DNA of 64,000 bases from Stereum hirsutum FP-91666 SS1 (GCF_000264905.1 NW_006763135.1:1219179-1283178), one strand, 5' to 3'. Shown: positions 36,022-47,172, counted from the stretch's first letter. Numbers and translations are program-made. Notes: generated by a model not told the origin, from the sequence alone.

Positions 36022-37144
36022 ATGATCAACTATATTCTGCTCGTATCTCGGCAAGGTATTGACAATATCCTCTTCCTCCTCTTCCTGCCCTACGACCGGA
36101 CTCAACTAACACCCTCCTTGCCCCCTCGCCCTCCTCTCCTTCCCGGGTCCATGTCCCTTGTTCATCATGACTTGACGTGAAACCGAAACTAGGCAAAGTC
36201 CGCCTCGCGAAATGGTTCACGACGATGCCTCCAAAGGCGAAAGCGAAGATCGTGAAGGACGTGACGCAGCTCGTGCTCGCTCGCCGGACGCGGATGTGTA
36301 ACTTCTTGGAGTACAAGGGTGCGCCGCTACCGTCTCTTTCCACCCTTTCTCCCCTTTCGCCTCCGTTTGCAACATTGTCGTGAAATGGGAGGGAATTGGA
36401 GTGATTCGACGCAGGGTGCTGATAGTGGGTTGGGCTGAAATAGACACGAAGGTCGTCTACCGCCGATATGCCTCGCTCTTCTTCGTCTGTGGGATCGGTC
36501 AGATGGATAATGAGCTTATCACGCTCGAGATCGTGCATCGCTATGTTGAGGTGTTGGATCGGTACTTTGGAAACGTATGTCTTCCCCCCTCGCTTGTCTG
36601 GTCTCCTCCGCCCCTTGAAAACACAAACAAAATATTGAAAGCTGATGCGCACTGGATGGTATTCGGGGTGATAGGTTTGTGAATTGGACTTGTGAGTCGC
36701 TGTTTTGTTCGCATTTCGTTTTTGTCTGGATGGGATGGATGAGAGTTACTATGTAATTACTGAGATACGGGTGGGTATTGGACTTCATAGGATCTTCAAC
36801 TTCCAAAAAGCATACGCTGTACGTCCCGTCCCAATCCTACTCACCAAACCCACACATACTTCCTCGCGTACTCAGACTAGACTCATTCGCGCTATCCTGT
36901 TTACAGATCCTCGACGAGCTCATCATCGCAGGCGAGCTCCAAGAGTCATCGAAGAAGTCTGTGCTCAGAGTCGTACGTCCCTCTCCTCCCTTTTCCCTCC
37001 TTCCTTCCTTCCTCAGTCACCACACCCCCCTCGTCCTATTCTAATCCATCCGGGCAACATCAGGTCACACAATCGGATAGCGTCGAGGAGCAGGAGAACA
37101 GCGAGGATACGATGGCCCGTCTTGGCTCGCGCGCACTCTCGTGA
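36022..37144 (+). CDS. APS1: AP-1 clathrin adaptor complex sigma subunit
   Basis: Seven exons (36022-36055, 36193-36318, 36444-36574, 36675-36691, 36791-36818, 36907-36972, 37064-37144) encode 160 residues, the normal length for a sigma adaptin. The start is [20 protein letters not shown]. Conserved sections include [54 protein letters not shown] and [24 protein letters not shown] and [10 protein letters not shown] place it with AP-1 rather than AP-2 or AP-3. The protein is part of the AP-1 core that sorts cargo between the trans-Golgi and endosomes. Exons 4 (17 nt) and 5 (28 nt) are micro-exons, supplying VCELDL and IFNFQKAYA. Omission of either would break the longin fold. Confidence 0.95.
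36675..36818 (+). other. Two successive micro-exons (17 and 28 nt) of AP-1 sigma
   Basis: Exon 4 is 36675-36691 and exon 5 is 36791-36818, separated by a 99-nt intron. Both are bounded by GT and AG and encode residues conserved in all AP-1 sigma subunits. Confidence 0.85.
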
Positions 37145-37565
37145 TCCGACTCATACTTCGCCCTCGCACTATTACATTTTGGAGGACTTGATCCCTCAGT
37201 CGCTGGTTCTCCACGCGAGACCATGTCCGTTGGGTTTAGAGTTGGCGAATTCATGCGGTCGATACGTATATACTTACTTACACGCTGAGGACGGGGACGG
37301 GGATATTGTACGATTTTTACAGTATACATGGCTGATGGATGGATTGCGGGAAGCGTCATTTTATGGGATAAACTCAACTCAACACAACACAAGACTCAGA
37401 ATGCGGAACTTCAGAACACAAGATGTCAGATTCAGAATACAGCGTACAACGAACTCGATAGCGATGCGGGACCACGACCCCACGACTCCACGAACGGACG
37501 GACGGATAAACAACACGGTGGTAAATCAAGACAGGGAAAGTACAGTACATATGTCCAGACGTGCA
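37145..37565. other. Convergent intergenic region
   Basis: These 421 bp separate the 3' ends of AP-1 sigma and the REX3-like gene. CTCAACTCAACACAACACAAG-like A/C-rich simple sequence occurs near 37,370-37,390. No gene seen. Confidence 0.5.
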
Positions 37566-39889
37566 TCAACCCCACGTATCGTCGAACAACGGCTGCCTCT
37601 TCTTCGGTTCTCCATCCCCTGTAGCTTTAACACCATGCGCCGGCGCCACCGCGCCCGTACTCCTCCCTCCCGCCCCCGTCCCCGATGATACTTGCGACCC
37701 AGCTGCCGCCCCCGATGGTACTTGCGACCCAGACCCAGACGCTGCTAATTTCTCACCAGCACCAGACGCCCCAGCCCGCAACTCCGGCGGCACCCCAGCG
37801 AGACTAAACGGCTTCGTCCTCTTGTTCAAAACAAAGAACTTGACGAGATCGAGGGTGGCGATGGAGTCTTCGATGGAGGAATGCCCGGAGGATCCGCCTC
37901 CGGATTGGATGGTGCGGTCGAGGTGTTCTCGGGTGCTATTCGTGGGGTGTCAGTCATCTAGTTGATTCTCCAAAGTCCGAAGTCCACAGAAAGGAAAGAA
38001 GGAAGGAGGGGGGAAGGAAGGAAGGAGCTGTGAGGGAGTAAGGGAAGCGGAGAGACGTACAGATCCCTCAACGCCCTCCGAAACGGCCACCCATTCCTAT
38101 GCAAGAACAGAATCGCGGTATCCACACAACGATAATGCATCATCCTCAGCGTCTTCAGGTCATTATCGAGCGCGTGGCCGATGAGGATCGTGTGCGCGTT
38201 GATGTAGGCGTCTAGGGAGAGTCGGACGGCGTCGAGGGTGAGGACGGCGTTGGAGATGTAGTCTGCGGGGGAGATGCCGGAGAAGCGGGTGTTGAAGTCT
38301 CTGTGGGGTGTTCATTAGCGGAGTAGGATGAGAAGTAAGTGCGTAGATGGGGAACGAACATGACTTGGACGCCGTCGTCCATCTTCACCAGCTCATCAAA
38401 CACTTTCCTCCCCTCGCCGTCCACGACGGACACGCGAGCGACACGGAACCCGCCCGTCGTGTACACCATCTCGCAGTCGAGCGCGACGAGATCGAGTGCC
38501 GTGTCCTTGTCCTTGTCGTCCTCCGAATCCGATGCGGGTCGGGTCGTCGTGAATGCATGGCGCGCATGCAGGTCGGAGTGTTCGGCTTCATAGAAGACGT
38601 GTGGTCCCCGGGAACAGCCTTCGCTCTCGGAGGTGAGCCGTGAGCAGCAGTTATATCTCCTATGCTTTTCGCCTGTACACCTCTAAAAGTGAGCGATCTG
38701 AACGGCCTTAAGTGAGCTGGGTAGTCGATTATAATGTGCACGTACCGTTCACTTTCGTGGTATAAGGTCTCCCCCAATGAAACGTGCACTCCTCGCCCGT
38801 GACGCCTCCTTCGCCCACAGGTTTCACGACATACACGACGTTGCATCTCTCGCATTTCACCCTCGTGTCCACCGCGCTCGGGCGATCTGAGCCCGGGCCC
38901 CATTCCTCCGGCACGTCGATGATGTAGCCCCAACGGACGAGTTCTTCACGGGTCAGTAGGAGGGGCTCTAGGTGTGCGGGGGTGAGAGTGAGGGAGGTGA
39001 GGGCTTTGGCGGCGGAGGCGCGCGTGGCGAGGTCGGAGGAGGTGCCTACGGAGGGGTGGGAGATGGAGGTTGGGGGAGCGCGGGATTTGAGGGATGCGAT
39101 GGATGATATGACGGCCTTGTTATATGGGATAGTTAGAGGCATGGATGGATGGGAGAGGAGAGAGGTGAGGGGTCATACGTTGCGGTAGGTCGCTTTGGTG
39201 GTGCGTGCGTAGACCTCCTCTTCTTGACGGAGGGCATGTTCAGATGCGATGGACGGCTGCAGGGGGATAATGGCGTCATATAGGATAACGAAGTGTTCGT
39301 ATAGCGACTTGAGTAGGGCCTGGGTTAGTAGAGAGACATACATTAATATCAATGATATGGTACAGGAATGGAGAGTCCATTGAAGTTTGTTTGAGTGCGG
39401 GTTATGGAGGAATGGTAAGAAGGAGGAAGTACCTGTCGAGTGGAGACGGGGACCTTAGACTGAGCAGCGTTGACTCTGAGGACGGGGGCCCCTGTCTGAA
39501 GAGGGACGTATAGGGGGTGGTCAGTCTCAGTGCCACTGCTGTAGGTATGTGTGGCGCACCGTCGAGGGTGCTGGCAGTGCTATCGGTCTGGCAGTTGTTG
39601 TACCAGTTTTCACGATCTTGCGTGGCGGTTCGGCTGAGACAGGTGTGGTACGTGCGGTACTCGGTGACGCAGATAGACCTGCTGGAGAATTAAGAGCGGG
39701 ACGCTTTGCGGGGACGACCTGGCGTGGCTCAGCACTGCTGGATGGGCCTGCGACGGGCTGCTCATCGTAGGCGATGATTATCTGCTTCTCCTTGACGTGC
39801 TGGCTGTGCGAGAAGAGGCAGTTTGGACGAGCACAAGACCCACGGAGGGGACAGGGCGTGCTGTGGAAGAGGCCGAGGGGTGAAAACAT
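37566..39889 (-). CDS. REX3: REX3/REXO1-like DEDDh 3'-5' RNA exonuclease
   Basis: Seven exons in transcript order (39889-39560, 39495-39433, 39319-39179, 39115-38746, 38672-38360, 38300-38061, 37935-37566) encode 608 residues. The N-terminus MFSPLGLFHSTPCP carries a CCCH zinc finger (C13, C19, C24, H28). A cysteine/histidine-rich section (KCERCNVVYVV, CTFHWG, NCC, GC, PHVFYE) precedes the nuclease domain, as in REXO1 and Rex3. The DEDDh residues are visible: D367 and E369 in VALDCEM, the aspartate of GHALDNDLKTL, and the histidine and aspartate of GHSSIEDS. The family trims 3' ends of snRNA, snoRNA and RNase MRP RNA. An unusual Ala/Gly/Ser-rich tail of about 70 residues follows. The start codon is only 62 bp from that of the divergent ceramide synthase gene. 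Confidence 0.9.
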
Positions 39890-39951
39890 GACCGGAACAG
39901 TTGCGAGGGCGCGCGTCCCTTCGCGTCGCGTCTTCTTCCTTTACCACGACC
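39890..39951. promoter_or_regulatory. 62-bp divergent spacer between REX3-like and ceramide synthase start codons
   Basis: The two ATG codons are 62 bp apart on opposite strands. No TATA box is visible. The core promoters must overlap this spacer or lie within the opposite gene's first exon. Confidence 0.6.
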
Positions 39952-41702
39952 ATGTCCTCCAAAACAAGCCGCAAAGGCAGAGGCCGTGCTGGCTCCCTCT
40001 CCGTCGAGTAACTATCCTCTCTCTTATTTTCTCGACAATATCACTCACATTCTACAGGACCGACGCAGGCCACCATCTCACAGGCCCCTTCCTGCCCCAG
40101 ACGTACGCCCCTTCCCCACCAATTCACCCACCGGTGCTCACTGAATTTCACTGAAACAGGCCGCTCGGCACTCCCCCTCCCGTTAATGGCACCCGCCACT
40201 CTGCCTCCCCTTCCCCCTCCCTGCGTCCGCCCGCTCGTCGTCCAAAGTGGGCGGTTGGCATCCCTCAGACGAGGGGTTTCTGGGATGACATAAAGACCTC
40301 CCGTTGGGTCGTCGTCCCATGTCTGTCTCTTTCTCGCTTCAGTCCTGTCCCGGCACGCTGACACACACTTTTCAGCCTCCTCCTTCCGGTTACTCCTCGT
40401 CCCGATCGCCCTCCACCTCCAATGGACCTACCTCACCCCGCTCTTTATTGATGATCCACCTCCGAGCCCGTTCGCGCCCATGCTCTTCATATCTCACCCG
40501 ACTCCGTCCCCGACCGATGATTCCGCCGACCCTCGCTATCGAAAAGGATATCTCGATCTTGTGTTCGTCGCGTACTATATCATCTTCTTCTCCTTCCTCC
40601 GCCAGAGCGTCACGTCCTACCTCTGTCGTCCCTTCGCTCAATACTTCGGCATACGCAAGGAAGCAAAACTCGCTCGTTTTGGCGAACAGGGCTATGCCGT
40701 CTTTTACTTCGTCATCTCGGGACTCTGGGGTCTGCATATCATGTCCCAGTTGCCCACATGGTTCTACCGTACGGAAGCATTCTGGATCGGTTCGTTTTTA
40801 TTTTTATTTTTGTCATTGTCAGCTTTTAGACCGGTCGTGCAGAACTGACCGCCGTTCGTAGATTACCCCCATTGGCAGATGAAGCCCGATCTGAAACGGT
40901 ACTACCTCATGCAGGCCGCATACTGGTGTCAACAGCTCATCGTCCTCCTCTTGGGGCTCGAGAAACCGAGGAAAGACTATCACGAGCTCGTCGCGCACCA
41001 TTTCGTCACGCTCTGGCTCGTAGGGTATGTCGCAACTCGCATATTCAAGTTCTGCGCCGTAATGAGTACTGATGTTTCGTGTTGCTCAGTTGGAGCTACC
41101 TCATCAACCTCACGTACATAGGGAACGCCGTCTACATCTCGATGGACCTTCCCGATGTCGGCCTCGCGTTCTGTAAGGTATTGAACTACCTCCAGTTCGA
41201 ACGCACGAAGAATATATCCTTTGGGATCTTCGTCGGCGTGTGGGCTTATTTCAGGCATTACCTCAATATCGTCATGCTTTATTCTGTGTACACACAGTTT
41301 GACCTCATGCCGTACGTCTCTCTCTCACCTCAAAAGCAATTGTGATTCTGATGTTTTTGCGGATTTGTTTTTGTTTTGTTTTTTTTGGGGGGATGGCAGT
41401 GAGACGAGCAAGCGCTGGGCACCGGAAGACGGGGTGTGGATGGAATGGTGGATGAAGTGGCAGATCTTCACGCCGCTTTTCCTCCTGCATTGTATCAATC
41501 TGTTCTGGTTCTACCTCATCCTGCGCATCCTCTATCGGTACGTTGTCATGCTTTCTCGCGCGTTCGACTCGACTCGATGATCTGACTTGTGCTTTACGCG
41601 CCACCTTCTTTTTCATATAATGTCAATAGCGCTATTACTGAGGTGGTAGTCGACGACGTGCGGTCGGACGACGAGGACGACGGAGACGAGAAGGAGGATT
41701 GA
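39952..41702 (+). CDS. LAG1: Ceramide synthase (LAG1/LAC1 family), copy 1
   Basis: Eight exons (39952-40007, 40058-40102, 40160-40320, 40376-40789, 40862-41024, 41090-41311, 41400-41537, 41630-41702) encode 423 residues. It is a multi-pass ER membrane enzyme that N-acylates sphingoid bases with acyl-CoA. A basic, Ser/Pro-rich cytosolic N-terminus leads to TRGFWDDIKTSRW and then hydrophobic segments. The TLC/Lag1 domain is recognised by FSFLRQSV, KLARFGEQGYAV, the HH pair in HHFVTLWLVG, NLTYIGNAVYISMD, and WMKWQIFTPLFLLH. The acidic C-terminus ends RSDDEDDGDEKED, a CK2-type tail typical of these enzymes. A paralogue lies 7 kb away in inverted orientation; the four core exons (414, 163, 222, 138 nt) have identical lengths in both. 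The first two exons (56 and 45 nt) are unique to this copy. Confidence 0.93.
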
Positions 41703-42451
41703 ACTCGTTGAGATCATGCCGCTCTGACGCCCACTCACTCGGCTTTCTTTCATCAATCACCAGTCCACCGAGTGAGCAGAGCAGAGCAGAGCAGGGGCCG
41801 GGAAGAACGCGCGAAAAACGTTATTATGTATATATATATATGCAAAAGAACACAATTCGTCGGATACATACATCGCTAATCGATTTTTTTTCCTCTTTCT
41901 CTTTCTCTCCCTCTTCGCACTCTCTCTCGCTCTCTTCGCACCATTCCATTTCAAAGTTAACGACCTTCGAGATTCAAATTTTCGATTTCTTTTTAATTTG
42001 CATACTTCTCAGTCGCCGGATCAAAGCGACTGGGTTTTGGCTCTATTTATATATTTATCGTACCGTACCTTGAGGACGCAATGGAGGGGTGGGTGGGTAC
42101 TGTACCAGTATATACCTCGAGTGTGAGAAGGGTCGAGTGGGGTTGGGGAAGGCGGATTGGAGTGTTCTTTGTTTATAATGGTGAAATAGATTGGCTGGAT
42201 GTTTCGAGAACAATGACAGCAAAGCAGTAGCGAAAGGGAGCAGTGATAGATACATACAAGTACATGGACACGGTCATGATACTACAGCCCCAGGTTACAT
42301 GCGTAGAACGGTAACGTACACGATACACGATACACGACTTGCGATATTTCTTCGATTCCGTTATGACTAGTGTTAGTCTGAGCCTTCTATAATACCTACA
42401 CCGAACCACCGTCACGCAAATCCAAAGTTCAAACCCTCGTCTCCAACCAAC
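41703..42451. other. Convergent intergenic region
   Basis: Between the 3' ends of ceramide synthase copy 1 and Gfd2-like copy A. It contains a TATATATATAT run near 41,830 and a C/T-rich tract at 41,885-41,950. From about 42,430 the sequence begins to match the 3' flank of copy B. No gene was seen. Confidence 0.5.
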
Positions 42452-44302
42452 CTACGCCGCACCCGTCCCCTCCTCCCCCTCCTGTCCCGCCTCCCCCTCC
42501 CCCTCCCCCTCCTGCCCAGGTTCATCCTCATCCTCATAATAACCCTCAAACTCATCCTCATCATCCGTCACGCTCGCGTTACTATCCACCTCGTACCTAT
42601 TGAACTTGACCTTCACACCTTCGGCCCCGATGGCGCCAGCTGGGGTGTGGTCGGGCCAGCGGGCTTCGCGTTGGGCGTCGAGGGGGCCGGCTTCGGCCAT
42701 GGAGCGGAATGCGAGGAAGGTGAACTGGGGATAGTATAGTCAGTTCAGTTCAGTTCAGTTCGGTTCGGTTCGGTTCTGTTCTCGTGGAGATAAAATAAAC
42801 AAATATAGAAGGGAAATGGAGATGGAGATGGAGATGGAGATGGAGATGGAGATGGAGATGGAGTATTTGTGGTATGATGATAAGTAGGCACAGAGAGAGA
42901 GAGAGAGAGACGTACCCGTGCGTCATTCCCGGCGTTGTGGAGGTATTGCGTCGGGATCTGGAGGTGCCTGCACACCTGCTCGAGACCCTTCTTGTTCGCG
43001 CTTCCTTCGCCTTCTAGACCCGCGAAGAGGTCGGCCGTGTCGACGACGTAGAGGGCGGAGGGTTGGTCGTTGGAGGCGGATTCGCAGGAACTGGGGAGGA
43101 GGTAGGAGAGGCCGGTGAGGGGGGCGTTGACGTAGGCTGAGCGGAGGTATCTGGTCGGGAGTTCAGTGGGAGGTAAGTGAGTAAGAGATTGGGTGGAAGA
43201 GGGAGGGAGTAGAAGAGGACGGACTTGACGTCTTGGCTTTGGTCGTGGAAGATGAGGAAGAGGGGGCCGTTCTTTGAGAGTGTGTCGATCATGTCGTTTA
43301 TTCGCTTTGCGAAGGCCTTCTTGGGTATAGTCTCGCTCTCGCCAAAGCTAAAGTTCTACGAGGGTGTGTGAAATGGTGAGCACGAATGACCGAAAGATAC
43401 ACTTACATCCCGGTTGCCCTGCACGAATCTCGTATTGATCAAATGTCGATTCTCTTTCACAATGAGATGTCCCGACTGCTCTTCCGGCTCGCCATTCACG
43501 AACGTCACGTAGCTCCAGCCGAACTCCGTCACCGTCATGTGTTCCCACTCGTACGCCTCAAAGTCCATGGCGCACCACGAGCCACGTTTCTCGGACCAGA
43601 GCGCACGGACGCGTTCGAAATTGAAACGCCGGTTCTGGAGTGAGGTGTCCAGTGCTGCGCCTTTCTTGAGTCGTTTGTTATTCTTGTCCATGACCTTCAT
43701 ATAGAAAGGAGCAAATGAAAGACGATTTACACGATCTGTTCAGGAAGTGCGCCCCGACTTGAGGTGACTTACCTTCAAGGCTTTCTTGAGTTCCGCCGCG
43801 GTCTTGTATTTGACAGGGGCCCAGTTTTGGAGGTTGGAGGACGTGAGCATGCAAGCTCTGTACGGAAGCGGTATCATCTCCTTCGTTAGACCTGTTTTGA
43901 CGAGCCAGAGCCTGATATAGTCGATCTGGGCGGAGGAGTACAGCAGACGGGCCTCGCCGTTGTTCAAAGTGCCTGTACAATGTCATAACGCCACACAATT
44001 TCTCCAAATATCAGTCCGACCGTGACTTGGCGGTGAGAAATAGTGGTATGCAGCAGCGCACCGATGCTCAGCTCGATGCCATCGTGGCCTTTGCGTCGAA
44101 GTGGATGGTCTGGATGGACGAGGGTCTCGAACGCAAACATGGCTTTCATGGGCTCTTTCTGCTCCTCTGTCAAGACCTTTTCCCTAACGTCGCTTTTCAG
44201 AAGCATGTATCATTGAGGATACTGTTGAGGTACTCACCACTCCCACCAGATGTCAGTGAAGCGGTAGAACCCACTGATGGTCATAGTATCCACTCTGCTC
44301 AT
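42452..44302 (-). CDS. Gfd2/YDR514C-like DEDDh-fold protein, copy A
   Basis: Seven exons in transcript order (44302-44238, 44183-44062, 43972-43773, 43694-43407, 43355-43225, 43150-42916, 42724-42452) encode 437 residues. The C-terminal half is a predicted RNase H-like nuclease fold: AMDFEAYEWE with D173 and E175, then IFHDQSQDVKYL, then LHNAGNDARFT. The order and spacing match DEDDh exonucleases and all acidic residues and the histidine are present, so activity is possible (inference). Gfd2 in yeast is linked to mRNA export; the fungal family is otherwise poorly known. The first 65-nt exon encodes MSRVDTMTISGFYRF. A repeat-rich 191-nt intron separates the last two exons. The tail is Glu/Gly-rich and longer than in copy B. 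Confidence 0.82.
42741..42910. repeat. Three microsatellites in the last intron of Gfd2-like copy A
   Basis: CAGTT/CGGTT pentamer repeats at about 42741-42780, (TGGAGA)n at about 42817-42873 and (GA)n at 42892-42910 fill most of the intron 42725-42915. Copy B's matching intron (143 nt) lacks them, so they arose or expanded after the duplication. Confidence 0.9.
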
Positions 44303-45148
44303 GGTGGTCGATGGGGGAGAGATGGAGATGTCCGCTTTGAGCAAAGGAAGAAACGCGGGGAACTTATCTGCGCCACTTCAATTGCCACGAGCGCCGCCAC
44401 AGGCCGCCACTCGCGTTTTCGCACATCGATCACGTGGTCGCGTTTGACAGCCTCGCTAATGACTGCAATTCTCTCTCTCTCTCCGGTTGTTTGAGAGGTG
44501 TAAAGTTGCCACTTCTATAAAATCGTGCTCTCTAGAAACCAAACAGTCTGGTAAAAATAAGCAGACCATGGTGAAAGAAGCTTACAGCTGTGGCTCAAAG
44601 TTGATATACTCGTTATACGAGGAATAGCAAATATGCTTGAGCTGGAACCCACCAGGCGGGTGCCTCTTGTGGTGCCTCAGCTATAGGAGCCTCTCGACAA
44701 AATGATGGCATACGCAAAAGTAGGCAACCAGTGTCTACCAGCATAACTGGGGCTCACATTGAGCTTATGTTTACACCTAACATATATCTGTACAGACAAA
44801 TATGTTCGTATCGAAGACTGGTCGAAATGTCTATGTCGGTCGGGCTCCCTGTATGTGACAAAATTGCAACACAAATACCACCTCCCATAGCATTTCATCA
44901 TTTTCTGCAAAATACCCATGAGCATCACACAGAATATGCACAGTATGTAGTGTGGTATTCAGAAAAAAACAGCAGGATACAAGTACAAAAATCATATACC
45001 TCTAACCTACACGACTTCATATATGAGGCTTCTGCATACACTGAGTCACCGTTAAATTCGAACCCTCGTGTCCGTCGCGGCAGACGACCGAGCGTCGTGC
45101 GCACCACGACCAAGCGTACGCCGCACCCGTCCCCTCTTCCGCCTCTAC
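44303..45148. other. Spacer between the Gfd2-like tandem copies
   Basis: The first 140 bp next to copy A's start codon match the region upstream of copy B, including CACGTG at 44431-44436; the match stops near 44,445. About 44,450-45,050 is unique and AT-richer with no gene. From about 45,060 the sequence resembles the 3' flank of copy A. Confidence 0.7.
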
Positions 45149-46909
45149 CTACTCCCCCTCAGGCTCATCGGAATAGAAATGGTCAAAGAGTTCATCGTCA
45201 TCTATCACACTCGCATTACTATCTGCCTCATACTTTCCCCACTCGACTTTCACAGCTTCAGCCGGTGTATGATTAGGCCAGCGGATTTCGCGCTGGGCGT
45301 CGAGAGGACCGCCTTCGGCCATAGACCTGAATGCGAGGAAAGTGAACTGTCGATGTTTGAGTGTGGTGTTGCGAGGAGCATTGGTTAATTCATGTTTGAT
45401 AACACGGTCAATCAGTTCTCTCGGAGATAGGTGAACGTAGTAGAAATATAAATGGAGGTTTCTGATACGATACGTTTCTAGGGACGTACCCTTGCGTCGT
45501 TCCCGGCGTTGTGGAGGTATTGCGTCGGGATTTGGAGATGCCTGCATATCCGCTCGAGACCCTTTGTTTGCGTGCTCCCTTCGCCTTCCAAGCCAGCGAA
45601 GAGGTCGGCTGTGTCGACGACGTAGAGCGATGGTTGGCCGGCTTTGGCGCCGCTGGACGCTGATTCGCAGAAACTGGGGAGCTGGTAGGAGAGGCCGAGG
45701 AGGGCGGCGTTGACGTAGTTTGAGCGGAGGTATCTGGTCAGGAGTTAAAGGGGGAGGAGATATGATTTGCGAGCAGAAAATTGGGTGTGGAAGGCGGAGG
45801 TAGAAGAAGACTTACTTGACATCTTGGCTGTGGTCGTGGAAGATGAGGAAGACTGGGCCGTTCTTTGCGAGTGTGTCTATCATGTCGTTTATCCGCTTTG
45901 CGAAAGCCTTCTTGGGTATAGTCTCGCTCTCGCCAAAGCTATAGTTCTATAAGAGTTTGTGTATAGTGAGTATGATTATGCGACAGCCAAGATCTTAGCA
46001 TGAGTACCCAAAATATACACTCACATCTCGATTGCCCTGCACCCATCTCGTATTGATCAGATGTCGATTCTCTTTCACGATCGAATGTCCCGACTGCTCG
46101 TCCGGCTCGCCATTCACGAACGTCACGTAGCTCCAGCCGAACTCCGTCACCGTCGTGTGCTCCCACTCGTACGCCTCAAAGTCCATGGCGCACCACGAGC
46201 CGCATTTCTCGGACCAGAGAGCACGGATGCGTTCGAAATTGAAACGACGGTTCTGGAGGGAGGTGGCTAGCGCGACGCCTTTTTTCAGTCGTTTGTTGTT
46301 CTTGTCGATATCCTTCACATGCAAAGGAGTATTGAGAGAGGAATTACACGATCTGTTCAGGAAGTACATCCTGACTTGAGATCACTTACTCTCGTGGCTT
46401 TCTTAAGTTCCGCTGCGGTCTTGAATATGGCAGGGGCACAGTTTTGGAGGTTAGAGGACGTGAGCATGCAAGCGTTGTACGGAAGCGGTATCATCTCCTT
46501 CGTCAGTCCTGTCTTGACGAGCCACAGCCTGATGTAGTCGATCTGGGCAGAGGAGTACAGCAGACGGGCTTCGCCGTTGTTCAAAGTGCCTGCACATATC
46601 ATAACGCCACACGATCTCTTCAAATATCAGTCCGATGTATCTGGCTGGGAGAAATATGGTATGCAGCAGCGCACCGATGCTCAGTTCGATGCCATCACAA
46701 CCGTTGCGTCGAAGCGGGTGGTCTGGATGGACGAGGGTCTCGAACGCAAACATGGCTTTCGTTGGCTCTTTCTGCTCCTCCGTCAAGACCTTTTCCCTAA
46801 CGTCGCTTTCAGAAGCGTATCATTGATATTGTCGGAGCACGCACCACTCCAACCAGATGTCTGTGAAGCAATAGAACCCACTGATGGTCATAATATCCGC
46901 TCTGCTCAT
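45149..46909 (-). CDS. Gfd2/YDR514C-like DEDDh-fold protein, copy B
   Basis: Seven exons in transcript order (46909-46845, 46796-46675, 46589-46390, 46312-46025, 45946-45816, 45733-45490, 45346-45149) encode 415 residues. Five of seven exons have exactly the same length as in copy A (65, 122, 200, 288, 131 nt). Exon 6 is 9 nt longer and the last exon is 75 nt shorter. The same catalytic-type residues are present: AMDFEAYEWE, HDHSQDVKYL and the HNAGNDARFT motif. Much of the nucleotide sequence is identical, so the duplication is recent. Both copies keep open frames and splice sites. Its start codon faces CENP-A across 263 bp. Confidence 0.82.
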
Positions 46910-47172
46910 GGTGGTCGATGGGCGAGAGATGGAGATGTCCGCTTTGAGCAAGAAACGCGGGGAACTTTATCTGCGCCACTTCAATTGCCACGAGCTCGCG
47001 TTTTCGCACATTGATCACGTGGTCGCGTTTGTCTCAACTTTCTCCTGTGACTTGTCCTCCTTAGACATCTCTGGTTGTCTCTGCATTCTACACTCCCCCT
47101 CATCTCCTTCCCCCTCATATACTCTGTCCCTTTTTTCCATTTCCTTTCTGGAATTTTGATATCCCGCACAGG
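46910..47172. promoter_or_regulatory. Shared divergent promoter of Gfd2-like copy B and CENP-A, with CACGTG
   Basis: The gap contains ATCACGTG at 47014-47021, which matches the RTCACRTG pattern bound by Cbf1-type bHLH proteins and is also a general E-box. The half near copy B (46910 to about 47030) is repeated upstream of copy A. The CENP-A side is pyrimidine-rich (47035-47160). No clear TATA box. Confidence 0.55.

Noticed and set aside
36705..37688. 327-codon open frame overlapping AP-1 sigma
   Set aside because: It runs through the micro-exons and introns of a strongly supported gene in another frame and looks random.
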